Of a stretch of DNA of 64,000 bases, positions 54,106 to 64,000 are shown one piece after another. Source of the DNA: Mantamonas sphyraenae (lineage: Eukaryota > CRuMs > Mantamonadidae); the NCBI GenBank assembly GCA_026936335.1, contig JAPMXV010000016.1, positions 1 through 64,000 of the forward strand, given 5' to 3'. The position numbers and the translations under genes are program-made. Position 1 is the stretch's first letter; each line of letters starts with the position of its first letter. The notes under the pieces are model-generated. The model made no database searches. It saw only the letters and a list, made by a program, of their open reading frames with translations, and was not told the DNA's origin.

Positions 54106-55629
54106 GGATGCCAACACAAAGAAAGAGTTGGGGCTGATGTCGCGGTTTGGACGCAGCGGCACGAGCAGCAGCAGCAGCCGGTTTGGACGCAAGAAGGATG
54201 AGGACAAGGAGGCAGACAAAGAGGACAAAGAAGACAAGCCGACGTCGCGTGGACGATCGTTTGGCAGCCGCAAGAGCAAGGATGAAGGCGGTGACGACGA
54301 CGGCAAGAAGAGCGGAAGCAGCAGGTTGGGCAGCAGCAGCCGAAGCACAGGCAGCAGCAGCAGCGGACGCAAGTTTGGGGCACGCAAGGACAAGGACAAG
54401 GACGACGAGGGTGACAAAGACAAAGACAAAGACAAAGACAAAGACAGCAAGGATGAGAAGGAGGCAGACAAGGACGGGGACAAGGAAAAGAAGAGCAGCA
54501 GCAGCAGCGGCAGCCGTCTGGGATCACGCAAGTTTGGCGCTCGCAAAGACAAGGACGGAGAAAAGGACAAGGACGGGGACAAGGACAAGGACGAAGGCAA
54601 AGACAAGGACAAGGACAAGGACGAAGGCAAGGACAAGAAAAAGTCCTGGTCGTCGTCTGGCAGCAGCTCGAGCAAGAGCAAGATCGGATCTTCGTCCCGA
54701 ACAGGCAGCACACGCAACACTGAGGACGACAAGAAGCGCAAAGAGCACGGTAAGTGGTTTTTGGTTGGGTGGGTGCGTGCGTGTGTGTGTGCGTGTGTGT
54801 GTGTGTGTGCGTTGTACACGACCACATGGACGCCCGCAGGGGTTCGGCACAGCGGTGCATGTTTTTGGCGCCATGGCCAAGGCGAGCAGCAGGCCAGAGC
54901 ACGAAGCAGGATGGCCGAATCGAGTGCCTGGCGCAGTGGCTGTCTGCGCTTGCATACCTGCGGGAGGAACCGCGTGTGGTTGTGTCCGGCGGCGGTGTGT
55001 ATTTGATGCCCTGTGGCTGTGTGTGGTGGGTGAGACACTGACCCGGACTGGCCGCCGCAGAAATCCCCCGCGCTTTCAAGTCCAAGACGTTGGAACACGT
55101 CATGAATGAATATAACAAGGAGCTGGAGTCGATGTTGATCAGCTATGGACAGCAGGCATCGACGGCAGGACGATGGGAGATGTCGCTGCTGGAAAACGAC
55201 AACAAAGTGATCGAGCTGTGCAGCAAGCTGGAACAGGTGCAGGGTTTGCAGGAAGACCTGGACCGCACTCTGGTGGACATTGTGTCGTCGCAGGAGGAGC
55301 TGAACAAGTCGTTGGATGAGCTGGGCCGTGACGTCAACGAGCTGTTTGAGGAACACAAGCGCTCCGCCAAACCGGCCGACCAGGAGCGAGCCGAGACGTA
55401 TGCAACGGCAGAGAGCATCAACCGAGAGCTGATGGAAATGAGCAACGACCTCAACGAGATGATCGCCCAGATGAACCAGGGTCAGGACGAAAACGCAGAG
55501 AACCCCATCAACCAGATCAACCAGGTGCTCAACGCACACCTGGACACGTTGCAGTGGATCGAGCAGACCAGCAACCAGCTCGAGGTGCAGCTCGAGGATC
55601 TCAGCGAGGTTGCCAAGCACGCAAAATGA
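54104..55629 (+). CDS. Nsp1/Nup62-type nucleoporin
   Basis: Two exons inferred: 54104-54749 and 55061-55629, intron 54750-55060 (GTAAGT...ACACTGACCC...CCGCAG, phase 1); about 404 residues. The start could instead be the ATG at 54137 (MSRFGRSG), which would remove a two-base overlap with the start codon of the divergent gene. The N-terminal half is a natively unfolded arm with spaced FG motifs (SRFGRSG, SRFGRKK, RSFGSRK, RKFGARK twice) set in Lys/Asp/Glu- and Ser-rich linkers. The C-terminal 190 residues are the Nsp1_C coiled coil (EIPRAFKSKTLEHVMNEYNKEL, LNKSLDELGRDVNELF) that joins Nup54 and Nup58 in the central channel of the nuclear pore. Confidence 0.88.
54769..54813 (+). repeat. GT-rich microsatellite in nucleoporin intron
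   Basis: A run of GTGTGT with interspersed GTGCGT lies immediately after the 5' splice site of the Nsp1/Nup62 intron and provides many donor-like GTGCGT/GTGTGT words. Confidence 0.85.
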
Positions 55630-55696
55630 GAACACACAGTTTCAATGTTCTTTCTCAAACACACCTCGACACACACGCACACAGTGGGTTCGTTGA

Positions 55697-57284
55697 TCAC
55701 TTGCCACGTACTGTCTCGTTGACTCCACTCTGTTGTTGCCCTGCGTCGTCGACATCTTCATCGTCGGCAAGCACGTGTGTGTTCTCCCAATCGTTCAAGA
55801 TGGCCTGTGCCATGTCGTTGCCCTTTTCCGCTGCCAGTTGGTACAGCTGCCGTGCCTGGCGGTGGTCTTTGGGCACCCCACGTCCCTCTTTGAGCATGTT
55901 GGCCAGGTTGACTTGGGCCCAGGTGAAACCTTGGTCTGCCGCCTTGCGCCACCACAACTGCGCCGCCTCAAAGTCCTGCTCGACACCCTTGCCCAGAAAG
56001 TACTGATTACCCACGTTGAACTGTGCACGTGGCATCCCCTGCTCTGCCGCCTTCAGGTGCCAGTGAAACCCCTGTTCGAAATCCTGGCGCACGCCCTGGC
56101 CCTTGCACAACCTCGTGGCCAGACTGAACTGTGCATACGGGTCGCCACGTTCGGCGCCTTGCTTGTACCATGCCACTGCCTTGTGGTCACTCTTGGCCAC
56201 GCCGTCGCCATTTGCGTACATGTTGGCCACGTTGAAGAACGCCGGTGTCACACCGTTGCGTGCTGCAAGCGAGTACAGCGTAAACGCCTCTTCCACATCC
56301 ATCTCCACTCCTTTTCCTGTGTAAAACGCGTGTCCCAGTGCAAACTGTGCGTACGGGTGACCTCGTCGTGCCAGCCTCGCAAAAATTCGCACTGCCCGGT
56401 GCTGGTCTGCCTCCACGTGCAAACCTTGGTGCAGCAACACCCCGTACGTGTACGCCCCCTCTGTGTTTCCGTCTTCCATGGCCTTGCGGAACAGCTCCAC
56501 CGCTCGCTTCTCGTCCTTCTCCACCCCGTCGCCAAGCAGCAGTGCGCGAGCCAGCTGGTTCACCTCCTTATGGCTCACTGTGTGTCATGGAGTGGTTTGC
56601 CCACCGATGTCAGTCTCCACGCGCTAAAGTGGCCTCTTCTTCAAGCAATCACACACAGGCCGCTCTCGTTCCATGCATGCACGTACACGACTCCAACGAG
56701 GCCCCGGGTGGTCGAGCGAGTCCCTCGGCTCCATGCTTGTTATATCGCTCTCTGATCGCTTCGTGCAGCACTGAATTGTTGCCCTGCGTCGGCCGCATCA
56801 TGCGACTCATCATCTCGCTGGACAGCACGGGCGCACTGCCCTCGGCGTTCAGCTGCTTCTGCAGATGTTCCGCACTTGCGTTGCCCAGCTGGTTCTGCTC
56901 GTGTATCTCCATTCCTGACGTGTGCATGTGCGTGGACACAGATCCACTTCTGTGTTGGCCTGACGCGTCATCCATGTCGTCGTCAAAGCCTGTGTAGTAT
57001 TGTCCCACGCGCTCCGAGTCCTGGTTGCCGTCGCCCCCACGTCCCGCCCCGCCACTGCTCATGTACCGATGGACCACACCCCACGATGTGCTCTCTGTCC
57101 TTGGCACCACTATGGCACTCGATTGTGCACTCCTCATTGCCTGGGGACGAGCCTGGCTTGTGATCAGCCTGCGTGTCGGATTTCGGACAACGGACCGCAG
57201 GCCACCCTTCACAGCCGTCTCGCACGCGCTCACAAGCACGCCACGCAACAAGTGCGCGGAAGCAAGTCGACGTCTCAAGAACAT
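55697..57284 (-). CDS. Mitochondrial Sel1-repeat protein
   Basis: Two exons inferred: 56687-57284 and 55697-56577, intron 56578-56686 (GTACGT...GACTGACATC...ACACAG, phase 1); about 492 residues. The N terminus (MFLRRRLASAHLLRG and on to about residue 45) is rich in Arg, Ala, Leu and Ser without acidic residues, a likely mitochondrial presequence. A hydrophilic Gly/Asp/Gln-rich stretch follows. The C-terminal 290 residues hold about seven Sel1-like TPR repeats (GNTEGAYTYGVLLHQG, GDPYAQFSLATRLCKGQGV, GMPRAQFNVGNQYFLGKGV). Sel1 proteins are scaffolds; mitochondrial ones include COA7, but the specific role here is not evident. Its start codon is 40 bp after the stop of the RhoGAP gene on the same strand. 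Confidence 0.85.
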
Positions 57285-57324
57285 AATGATCGGTGAATCG
57301 GTGTGTATGTGCACTTCTTCGCTC

Positions 57325-60300
57325 TCACAGGCTGGTCTGGAGGGCGCGTGCAAACTGCGCTCGCTCGATCAGCGTTTGCAACACCGTCAGCTGCCTCGCC
57401 TCCTCTGCCAGCTCACCACACATGCTGCGACAGTGATCAAACACACCCGCACACAGAGTTCGCACCTTGAGCACCATCTCGTTAGGCATGCCAAGCCCAA
57501 GCCCTCCCTGCGGCCTGTCGCTTGTGTCCAAACCATCCGCAGAGCGCGACTCCAGCGCCGTTTCCAGTGCGCGTGCAATGCGTGCCAGCACAAGCACGTC
57601 CTCCTGCACCGTGCATGCGTTCACCTGAGCCTCCAGCGCATCCACCTGCCTGCTCACCTCCTCCCACGCCCCACTCACCGCTGTTTGGAACTGCGCCACC
57701 TTTGGATCCACCGTCGGGGCCGGTGCACTTGAGGAGGAGCCACCGCCACCGCCACTCTCCAGTCCCAGCGACGGGATGGTTGCTCCTGCGTTGCCCAGAC
57801 CCAGGCCAAGGCGAGGGGATCCCAATTGGCCTCCTCCACCGCCCGACCCCAGTCCCAGAGACGGCGACGAGGCACCTGCTGCCATGGAGGTTGTGGCTGC
57901 AGGCATGGGACCAGACTGCACATACGTCTGCAATCGCTTCTGCAACACATTCAGCTTCCGTGCTTCGCCCATCAGTTCGCTCAAATCCACAATGCTCTCA
58001 AGGGCCGACTGCACCGTTTCCAGCCGCTCCCGCGTGTCCAACATCAGCTTCTCACACGCCATCTTCAACGCTCCCACTTGGCCGTTGTCCGGGCTCGAGT
58101 ACCCGTTCATGTTGCGCGTGTACTCGTTGACAACCGGCAGAGCCTCGCTCGACGGACACTCCATCAGCTCCTTCAACTCCTTGCTCAACTTTGTGATCTC
58201 CACCGCCTCGTCCAGGTACTGTGTGTTCTCCAGCAGCCGGTGAACCGTGTCCAACGCAACCAAACTCTCCTGCGCCGCACTCACGCACGCAGCACGCACT
58301 CGCGCCAGTTTTTCGCTCTCCTGGTTTTGCGCCGCACTCTCTGCCGCATCCTTGGTACTGTGGTAGTGTTCCGCCACGCTTTGCAGCTTCTTCAGCTGCA
58401 ACACCGCAGGCACTGCTTCTTCCTTCACGTACGCCGCCTCCAGCACACTGCGGAAGCGGAACAGTGCCTCCATCTGTGTGGCCATCAACGGCGTGATGGC
58501 CTGTTTCAGCGTCGCCAGCTGCTCTTCTGTCCCCTGACCCGCTCCCTGCCCAAACTTGGGATCTCCCAGCCCCAGCTCACCAAACGCCGTGTCGCTCTCG
58601 CTCTCCAGCGCCTTTTGCATCCCTCGGATGGCCCACACCAGCGGCAGAGCCACGTCCACTCGTGTGCAACGCCGCACCTCCAGGTGAAAGTACTCTACAC
58701 TACGCTCCACCTCGTCCGACATCTGCAGACCCAATGACACCAGCTGCTCCACCTTGGGATCACGCTCCACCGGCGGCGGCGTGATGTCTGCACGGCCCCC
58801 ACCAAGCGCTTCCAGCGACACGCGCACCATCTTGTATGACAGCGTCAGGTCGTCCAGCGACTCTGCGGTTGCACACAGTGTTTCGCAGCTGTCCATGTAG
58901 CCAGCCAGGTGCGCATGCACCTTTTCTGCTGCTGCTCGCAGTGCCTTCATCTGGCTCATCGCCTGCTCGCCCGGAATGCTCACCTGCTCGGTCACCACGG
59001 GAGGCAGGCCCAGCTTGCCAAAATCCGACGGCGCCGCGGCAATGCTCATGGATGGGTCGTGTGCCACTGCGTCCATCCACCTCTCAGTGGTGTTCAACAG
59101 CCTGCAGATGTACATGGTCTGTTCCATCGACAGCGTCGTCAGCAGCGATTTGAGCAACTTCTGGTAGCCTTCACGCACTTGAGCACACTGCAACGCCAGC
59201 TTCTTCTTCACTCCCGTGTTGATGTGTCGCCGCTTGCGTGTGCGCTTCTCCTCCACCTCCTGCTCATGCTTGGCACGCAGCTCATCCTGGTTCTCCCGGA
59301 TCGTCTTGTCCACTCGTTTCCAGCGCGATTGCAGTGCGCGCAGCTGCGTCAGCTTCTCCTGCAGCTGAGTTTGGTACTCTTGCAGCAGCTGCTGGTTAAT
59401 CATCACCGACATGCGCGCGGGAGGAACCGGTGTCGGCTCGTCCTCTTCCGTCACTGCCTCCTCCTCCTCCACTTCTTCTTCCTCCGCCACGGTCGTTCCC
59501 ACAATTGCCTCTTGCTGCACCGTGGCAGCTGGTGCGTCTTGCGAAGGTCGTCTGGTTTCGCTCGCCAACAGCATGGCCAGCGGATCGTCGTCCTCCACCA
59601 CACTTTTGCGTTGCATGGGGCTGCCCGATCCAGACTCCTCTCCTCCGGCTCGCCCTGCTTCGTCCAGCATGCGAAAGTACATGTCTGCGTCTCCCATGAT
59701 GCTCAGCCGGTTGGACATGTCACTTTCGTCTTCCGCAGTCTCATTGCTCCCGTCGTCTTGTGCTTCAGCAGGCGCGTTTGCCTCTGCCTCTGCGCTTCCA
59801 CCGCCTCCACCTCGTGTGTTGTCAAACAGCATCTCCACATTATCGATGAGCACGCGGCACAGCTCCTTGCGCAGCTCCGTGACTGCGTAATCGCCCGAGT
59901 TGGTAGCGCCAAGGTCCAACAAGGCTGTGCCCCACACATTCGCCACATGTTCCACTTGCATGCGGTTGCTGCGTGTGCACTCAATCACAGCTGCAAAGAA
60001 TCGCACCACTGCGCCCATCACTGCCACGTAGCCGGGTTTTACCTCCGTTTGCAGGTGCTTGCTCAGCAGGAACGCCTTGTCCTCGTCCGAATCCGTCTCG
60101 TGCATCCTCAGCACAGCATACTCGTCCTCCTTGCCCAAAAGAGGCACAGGCGCAGCCTTGAAGTATGCCTTGACCACGTTCGCCAGCACGTGCGGGTCAG
60201 CGCCGTCCAGAGACGGTTCTTCTCCACCGTCAAACGCCGTCCGGATCTTCTTCACTGCGTCCTTGTCCGCACTCAGACGGAACAGTCCACGTGTCGTTAG

Positions 60301-60770
60301 GCCTGTGTGAAAGGGTGTGTGCGTGTCAGCGTCGCTGTTCCCTCCTCGTCGCGTGTTTGCCGAAAACACCAGAGGGGAAATTTTTGCGGTGGCCATCTTC
60401 AGCCCAGCCCGCCCTTCAAGCAAGGGCCACCGTGCGGCGGTGGCGCTGTTTGGCAAGAGAACGTTCATCCTCTGCGCATGTGTCGTCATGCCCACGATGA
60501 CTCACCTCGTGCACGGAGTTCGCTGAAGCAGGCCGTGAGCACAGGCGGTGCCGTGGTCGCCTGTGGATCGTAAGGCACCCCGAAGTACATGCCCTTTGGC
60601 GTGCTCGCTTTCCCTGAAGAGCCGTTGCTGCCACTGCCGCTGCTGCTGCTGCTGCTGCTCGTACTGCTCGTGCTGCTCGTGGTCGACGTTGAAGCGCCTG
60701 CTTTGCGCTCGTACGACGCAGAGGAGATGCTTTCCATTTTCTTGCCTCCCCCAATAGGCACGGTGTTCAT
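57325..60770 (-). CDS. RhoGAP-domain protein with long helical C terminus
   Basis: Main exons inferred: 60506-60770 and 57325-60302, intron 60303-60505 (GTGAGT...CTGACACG...CACACAG, phase 1); about 1,080 residues from the conservative ATG at 60770. The splice rebuilds the RhoGAP start: PPVLTACFSELRARGL joined to TTRGLFRLSADKD, with the arginine finger in GLFRLS. The rest of the domain (LANVVKAYFKAAPVPLL, HVANVWGTALLDL) follows to about residue 230. Beyond an acidic Ser-rich linker there is a long alpha-helical region (about 59.4 kb to the stop) with probable coiled coils and a Gly-rich insert. It should inactivate Rho/Rac/Cdc42-type GTPases. In-frame basic sequence upstream (KLFRRKKKKEPEIGG) and an acceptor at about 60852 point to a further 5' exon. 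Confidence 0.82.
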
Positions 60771-60983
60771 GCCCTTACCAGGCGCATCCGAGGTCAGCAC
60801 TGGACCACCGATTTCAGGTTCCTTCTTCTTCTTGCGACGAAACAACTTCCTGTGCAAGCGGGAAGGAGAGGATGGAAACGCAGGTCGCGCGGCAGAGTGA
60901 GCATGGTGTGCACAAGATTGACATCCGTTGCAAAAAGGGGAGAGGACGGCGGAATACTGTACATCGTGTGGCCTGCGTGTGTG

Positions 60984-62879
60984 TCACTTTTCTTGGTCGG
61001 TCTTGCGCAGCGAAGCTCTCCACTGCTCGACGGAGAATACCTCGTGCCATCCAAGGGCCGAGGCAGGACGCAGACGCAGAAAGTGCAGCCAGTTGCCAAC
61101 AAACCCCAGTTGGAAGGGCAGATGAAGACGCACGCCGCGCTCCGTCTGCTCCTGCATGTAGGCGTATCGGTGGCGGTTGCGCCATTCGTTGATCGTCACG
61201 CCGCGCGATACTTTGAGAAACACGTCCCAGACCATAAAGAACGCAGCAATGGATAGAAAGGATAGAGCCAAGACCCAGAGCACAAGGTCCGGATTGCGAG
61301 CTACAAACATGCCAAACTGGGACTGGCCAAAGTAACGCACAGGCGGCAGTGCGACGGCACGGGCGATGAGCACATGCACCAGCAGCACCCAGGCGATAAA
61401 CACATCCACAGCTTCGATGGCCAGAAAGAGGAAGAAGTAGCGATGGTTGTTGGCGCCGATACAGGCGTTGAGATAGGGGCAATGGTGATCGAAGCAAGCC
61501 ACGCACCGATTGCATACCGAGCAATGCTTGGAACGCATGGGACGCACAATGCGGCAGGTGTTGCACTTTCCCATACCCTTCCCCATTCCTGGACGCCATG
61601 CACTGTCTCCTGCGTCCAGGTAGCCCGGATCCGTAGTCACTGTCAGCACATACATGGTCATGGTGAGCACAAACGTCACGGCGAGTCCACACGATAATAT
61701 CATGGGTGCTTCTTCGGTTTTGTGCAGATAGAACGCAAACCCGAGCGAGTGCAAGCCCACAAACATGATCAGGTAAAGAATGGCCGCCAGCCGAGTGTTG
61801 CCAGAGATGCCGCTGGACCACCAACGCCCCACCCTGCGTGCACACGTATCCTTTTGGGCATCTCCCAGCACTTCAGCCAGCTTTGTGTGTCCACACTGCC
61901 GTGCGAGCTCCTCGGGCGTCTTGTCAAACCGATCTGGACGGCACAGATCCGCAACATTCTCTCCTGAACGCCACGCCATGTCCACAAGCTCACGTACGCA
62001 GCGTCTGCTTCCACTCATGGCGGCCAGGTGGAGGCAGGTGCGCCCGTTGGCGTCCTGGGCATCGACGGTTGCGCCGTGCCGCAGCAACAGCTGCAAACAG
62101 GACACTTGCGCCATTTCCAGCTGTCTGGTCTGCACCTGTGTTTTGCTTGTGTCCTCTTCAGACAACTCTGCGGTGACACCCGCCTGGCTGAGAGTAGACG
62201 GGGGCGCGGAAACACCCTTGTGCAGCTGCAGAGCACAGATAATGTGCACGGGAGCCAAACCTTGATTGTTGGCCACGTCCACACTGGCGCCAAGCTCCAG
62301 CAACATCTGCACCAGATCCTCGTGTGCTCTGCGAAGGGCAAGGTGCAACGGTGTGTTGCCGTCCTTGTCCCTCTCGTCCAACATCTGCATGTGCTCCATG
62401 CTCAGGTGGGGCACCAGAGCAAGAGCTTGTTCCTTGCTCCCATGCAGCGCCAGAGTGTGCATCAGCGAGAAGGAGCGCTTGTCGCGATGGAACACGGCGC
62501 GGTGCACCTCCGAGTCGTCCAGCTGCGCCAGTTCCCGGCACGCGCCACGCAGCATGAGAGCATTGCCGTACACCACCATGCACTGCAACACAGACATCTC
62601 TGGCCACGTGCTTGCGTGTTCAACCAACCGCACCGGGTTCTCCTCCAACAGCCTTTGGACCGTGGCCACGTTGGCCTGCATCACAGCCTGCACCAGCTCG
62701 CTTTCCTCGCCTTCCCAGCTTTCTGCAAGCCCACCCCCGTATCCACCCCCATTGCTTCTGCTGTGTTGTTGTATGTGCCGCACCGTCGCCCCATGGCCGA
62801 TCCAGTGCGTCGTTGTCGACGTGTTTGTAACAGGAGCGGTGTCGAAAGACGTTGCCGTGGGCGGATGCTTTGCCATCAT
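60984..62879 (-). CDS. Ankyrin-repeat DHHC protein S-palmitoyltransferase
   Basis: Single open frame of 631 residues. An N-terminal array of about six ankyrin repeats ([38 protein letters not shown]) is followed by two transmembrane helices, the cysteine-rich catalytic domain [20 protein letters not shown] with [20 protein letters not shown] (catalytic Cys about residue 469), and two more transmembrane helices. This Akr1/ZDHHC17 (HIP14) layout places the active site on the cytosolic face of Golgi or endosomal membranes, where it transfers palmitate to protein cysteines. All zinc-binding cysteines and histidines of the DHHC-CRD are visible. The first of two adjacent ATGs is taken as start. Confidence 0.93.
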   Translation of the reverse strand: MMAKHPPTATSFDTAPVTNTSTTTHWIGHGATVRHIQQHSRSNGGGYGGGLAESWEGEESELVQAVMQANVATVQRLLEENPVRLVEHASTWPEMSVLQCMVVYGNALMLRGACRELAQLDDSEVHRAVFHRDKRSFSLMHTLALHGSKEQALALVPHLSMEHMQMLDERDKDGNTPLHLALRRAHEDLVQMLLELGASVDVANNQGLAPVHIICALQLHKGVSAPPSTLSQAGVTAELSEEDTSKTQVQTRQLEMAQVSCLQLLLRHGATVDAQDANGRTCLHLAAMSGSRRCVRELVDMAWRSGENVADLCRPDRFDKTPEELARQCGHTKLAEVLGDAQKDTCARRVGRWWSSGISGNTRLAAILYLIMFVGLHSLGFAFYLHKTEEAPMILSCGLAVTFVLTMTMYVLTVTTDPGYLDAGDSAWRPGMGKGMGKCNTCRIVRPMRSKHCSVCNRCVACFDHHCPYLNACIGANNHRYFFLFLAIEAVDVFIAWVLLVHVLIARAVALPPVRYFGQSQFGMFVARNPDLVLWVLALSFLSIAAFFMVWDVFLKVSRGVTINEWRNRHRYAYMQEQTERGVRLHLPFQLGFVGNWLHFLRLRPASALGWHEVFSVEQWRASLRKTDQEK

Positions 62880-63060
62880 GTTGGTGATGTGTGGGATACT
62901 TGAATGCCGACTTTCACTCCTTCAATCCAACAGCGCACACTTGCACCCCCACCCTGGCCTTCTTTGGTCCCGACCACGCTCGCTTGCACAGCTCACGTCG
63001 TTCCTCAGTTCCTCACCCAATCCAATCCCAATACCATCCATGCAGCCATTCCTTTTTCAT

Positions 63061-63764
63061 TTACTCCTTATCCTCCTTGTTCTCCTCGCCCTGGATGTCC
63101 GACGTCCACAGCGTCAGGTTGTCGCGCAGCAGCTGCATGATCAGAGTCGAGTCCTTGTACGACTCCTCAGACAGCGTGTCAAGCTCCGCAATCGCGTCAT
63201 CAAACGCCTGCTTGGCCAGCTGGCAAGCACGGTCGGGGCTGTTCAGGATCTCGTAGTAGAACACAGAAAAGTTCAGCGCCAGACCCAGGCGGATCGGGTG
63301 CGTCGGCGGCAGCTCAGTCATAGCGATGTCGCTTGCGGCCTTGTATGCCACCAGCGAGTTCTCGGCTGCCTCCTTGCGTGCACCACCCGTGGCAAACTCG
63401 GCCAGGTAGCGGTGGTAGTCGCCCTTCCTGCTCCCAACGTCCACACAAACACACACACACACGCATACACACACACACAGGTGTGGCAACAAGGTGTACA
63501 CAGATTCCTCACCGGTGTCAGCGACCGTTGCCAGCCCCCAATTCCATCACCCCAGTTTCCAAACACAACCCTCACCCGCCGCACAACTCACATCTTGAAG
63601 TAGAACACCTTGCTCTCCCCAGACGTGGCGCTCTTGATCAGATGGTCGTCCAGCACGCTCAGGATGTCTGTGCAGATGTTGGTCAGCTCAGCCTCGATCT
63701 TCTGGCGGTAGGCCTTGATGCGGGCCACGTGGTTCTCGTTGCCCTTGTTCTCCTCCTTCTGCTC
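63061..63764 (-). CDS. 14-3-3 protein (3' exons; 5' end outside window)
   Basis: Two exons are visible: 63592-63764 and 63061-63427, intron 63428-63591 (GTGAGT...GGGAGCAG, phase 2). The first visible exon begins [21 protein letters not shown] right after an acceptor CGAGCGCAG. It continues through ESKVFYFKM joined to [14 protein letters not shown], then [38 protein letters not shown] and [12 protein letters not shown], an almost complete 14-3-3 C-terminal two-thirds ending in an acidic tail. The phosphopeptide-binding Tyr/Asn residues of helices 5 and 7 are kept. The roughly 65 N-terminal residues (helices 1-3 up to SSI) must lie in an exon beyond 64000. 14-3-3 dimers bind phospho-Ser/Thr motifs in many signalling proteins. 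Confidence 0.93.
63441..63480. repeat. CA/GT microsatellite in 14-3-3 intron
   Basis: An imperfect (CA)n run within the intron between the two visible 14-3-3 exons. It separates the CTGACAC branch-like motif near 63508 from the acceptor by about 80 bp, longer than in most introns here. Confidence 0.85.
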
Positions 63765-64000
63765 CTGCGCTCGGAAGAACGATTTTTTCAGCCCGCCCAA
63801 AACACAACGCGCCGTGCGTGCCCACGCCATTGTGTGCGTGCGTGTGTATTTGTACGCGTGTACACACATGTCCATGTGTCCGTGTACACCGTGTGTGCAT
63901 GGTCCCGTGGTGTGTTGTGTCCCGTGTGTGTGTGCATGGTCCCGTTTTGTGTCAGCTGCTCGCTCCCACATTTCCCCTCTCGCCCCACCCCGCTTCCGTC
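63765..64000. other. Partial intron of 14-3-3 gene to window edge
   Basis: About 236 bp upstream of the first visible 14-3-3 exon, interpreted as the 3' part of an intron. It is rich in GT dinucleotides and carries a nearly duplicated block (TGCATGGTCCCGT near 63896 and 63933). A CTGACAC motif is present near 63949. No exon 1 sequence for 14-3-3 is recognisable. Confidence 0.5.

Noticed and set aside
54110-55635. Long N-terminal extension of the PPIP5K frame on the reverse strand
   Set aside because: This Leu/Ser-rich stretch is the antisense of the nucleoporin FG arm and Nsp1_C exons. A proper ATG with a following membrane helix exists at 54105.
1-64000. tRNA, rRNA, CRISPR or transposon signatures
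   Set aside because: No cloverleaf-like A/B box pairs, rRNA blocks, regular spacer arrays, or transposase or reverse-transcriptase motifs were noticed on reading either strand.

Overview
This window is the left end of a nuclear chromosome from a compact, GC-rich, intron-bearing eukaryote. It opens with about 200 bp of CCCTAA repeats (the C-rich strand of a TTAGGG telomere) and then carries roughly 23 protein genes on both strands with very short spacers. Introns are GT-AG, about 65 to 590 bp long, often with a CTGAC or CTAAC branch-point-like motif near the 3' splice site. The gene set includes a nephrocystin-4-like ciliary protein, neurofibromin, a heterotrimeric G-protein gamma subunit, a TRAF7-like RING/WD40 protein, alpha-SNAP, PP4, 14-3-3 and proteasome beta-6. 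This points to a ciliated or flagellated unicellular eukaryote. I cannot place the lineage from sequence alone.

Layout. 1-199: telomere. 469-7931: two tandem paralogous genes of unknown function, each with a tiny first exon and a fourfold (A-B-A-B) internal domain array; the first starts only about 270 bp from the telomere. 8030-19638: a divergent pair of secreted-protein genes, one small and acidic, the other about 3,560 residues with four nearly identical 774-bp repeats, a poly-arginine/cationic segment, cysteine-rich modules and a beta-trefoil-like tail. 19740-24662: three reverse-strand genes (ankyrin protein, duplicated helical protein, leucine-rich-repeat protein). 24753-37755: PP4 catalytic subunit, an unknown reverse-strand acidic protein, a PLP enzyme-EgtB-EgtD fusion, proteasome beta-6 and NPHP4. 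37804-41420: membrane aspartyl protease and TRAF7-like gene, only 3 bp apart. 41483-55629: alpha-SNAP, a three-exon G-gamma gene, neurofibromin, a kinase-only membrane-anchored PPIP5K and an Nsp1/Nup62 nucleoporin. 55697-64000: mitochondrial Sel1-repeat protein, RhoGAP protein, ankyrin-DHHC palmitoyltransferase and the 3' part of a 14-3-3 gene that runs off the right edge.

How genes relate. There are no operon-like pathways in the bacterial sense. Several neighbours are arranged so tightly (3, 29, 40, 48 and 56 bp) that promoters and terminators must overlap coding sequence or be shared. Several divergent pairs probably use bidirectional promoters. The most notable gene is at 27300-31384: one predicted polypeptide that joins a fold-type-I PLP enzyme to the sulfoxide synthase and the histidine methyltransferase of ergothioneine synthesis, so it might cover the whole pathway. 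Exon structures here were deduced by eye from splice signals, frame continuity and family similarity; none is backed by transcript data.
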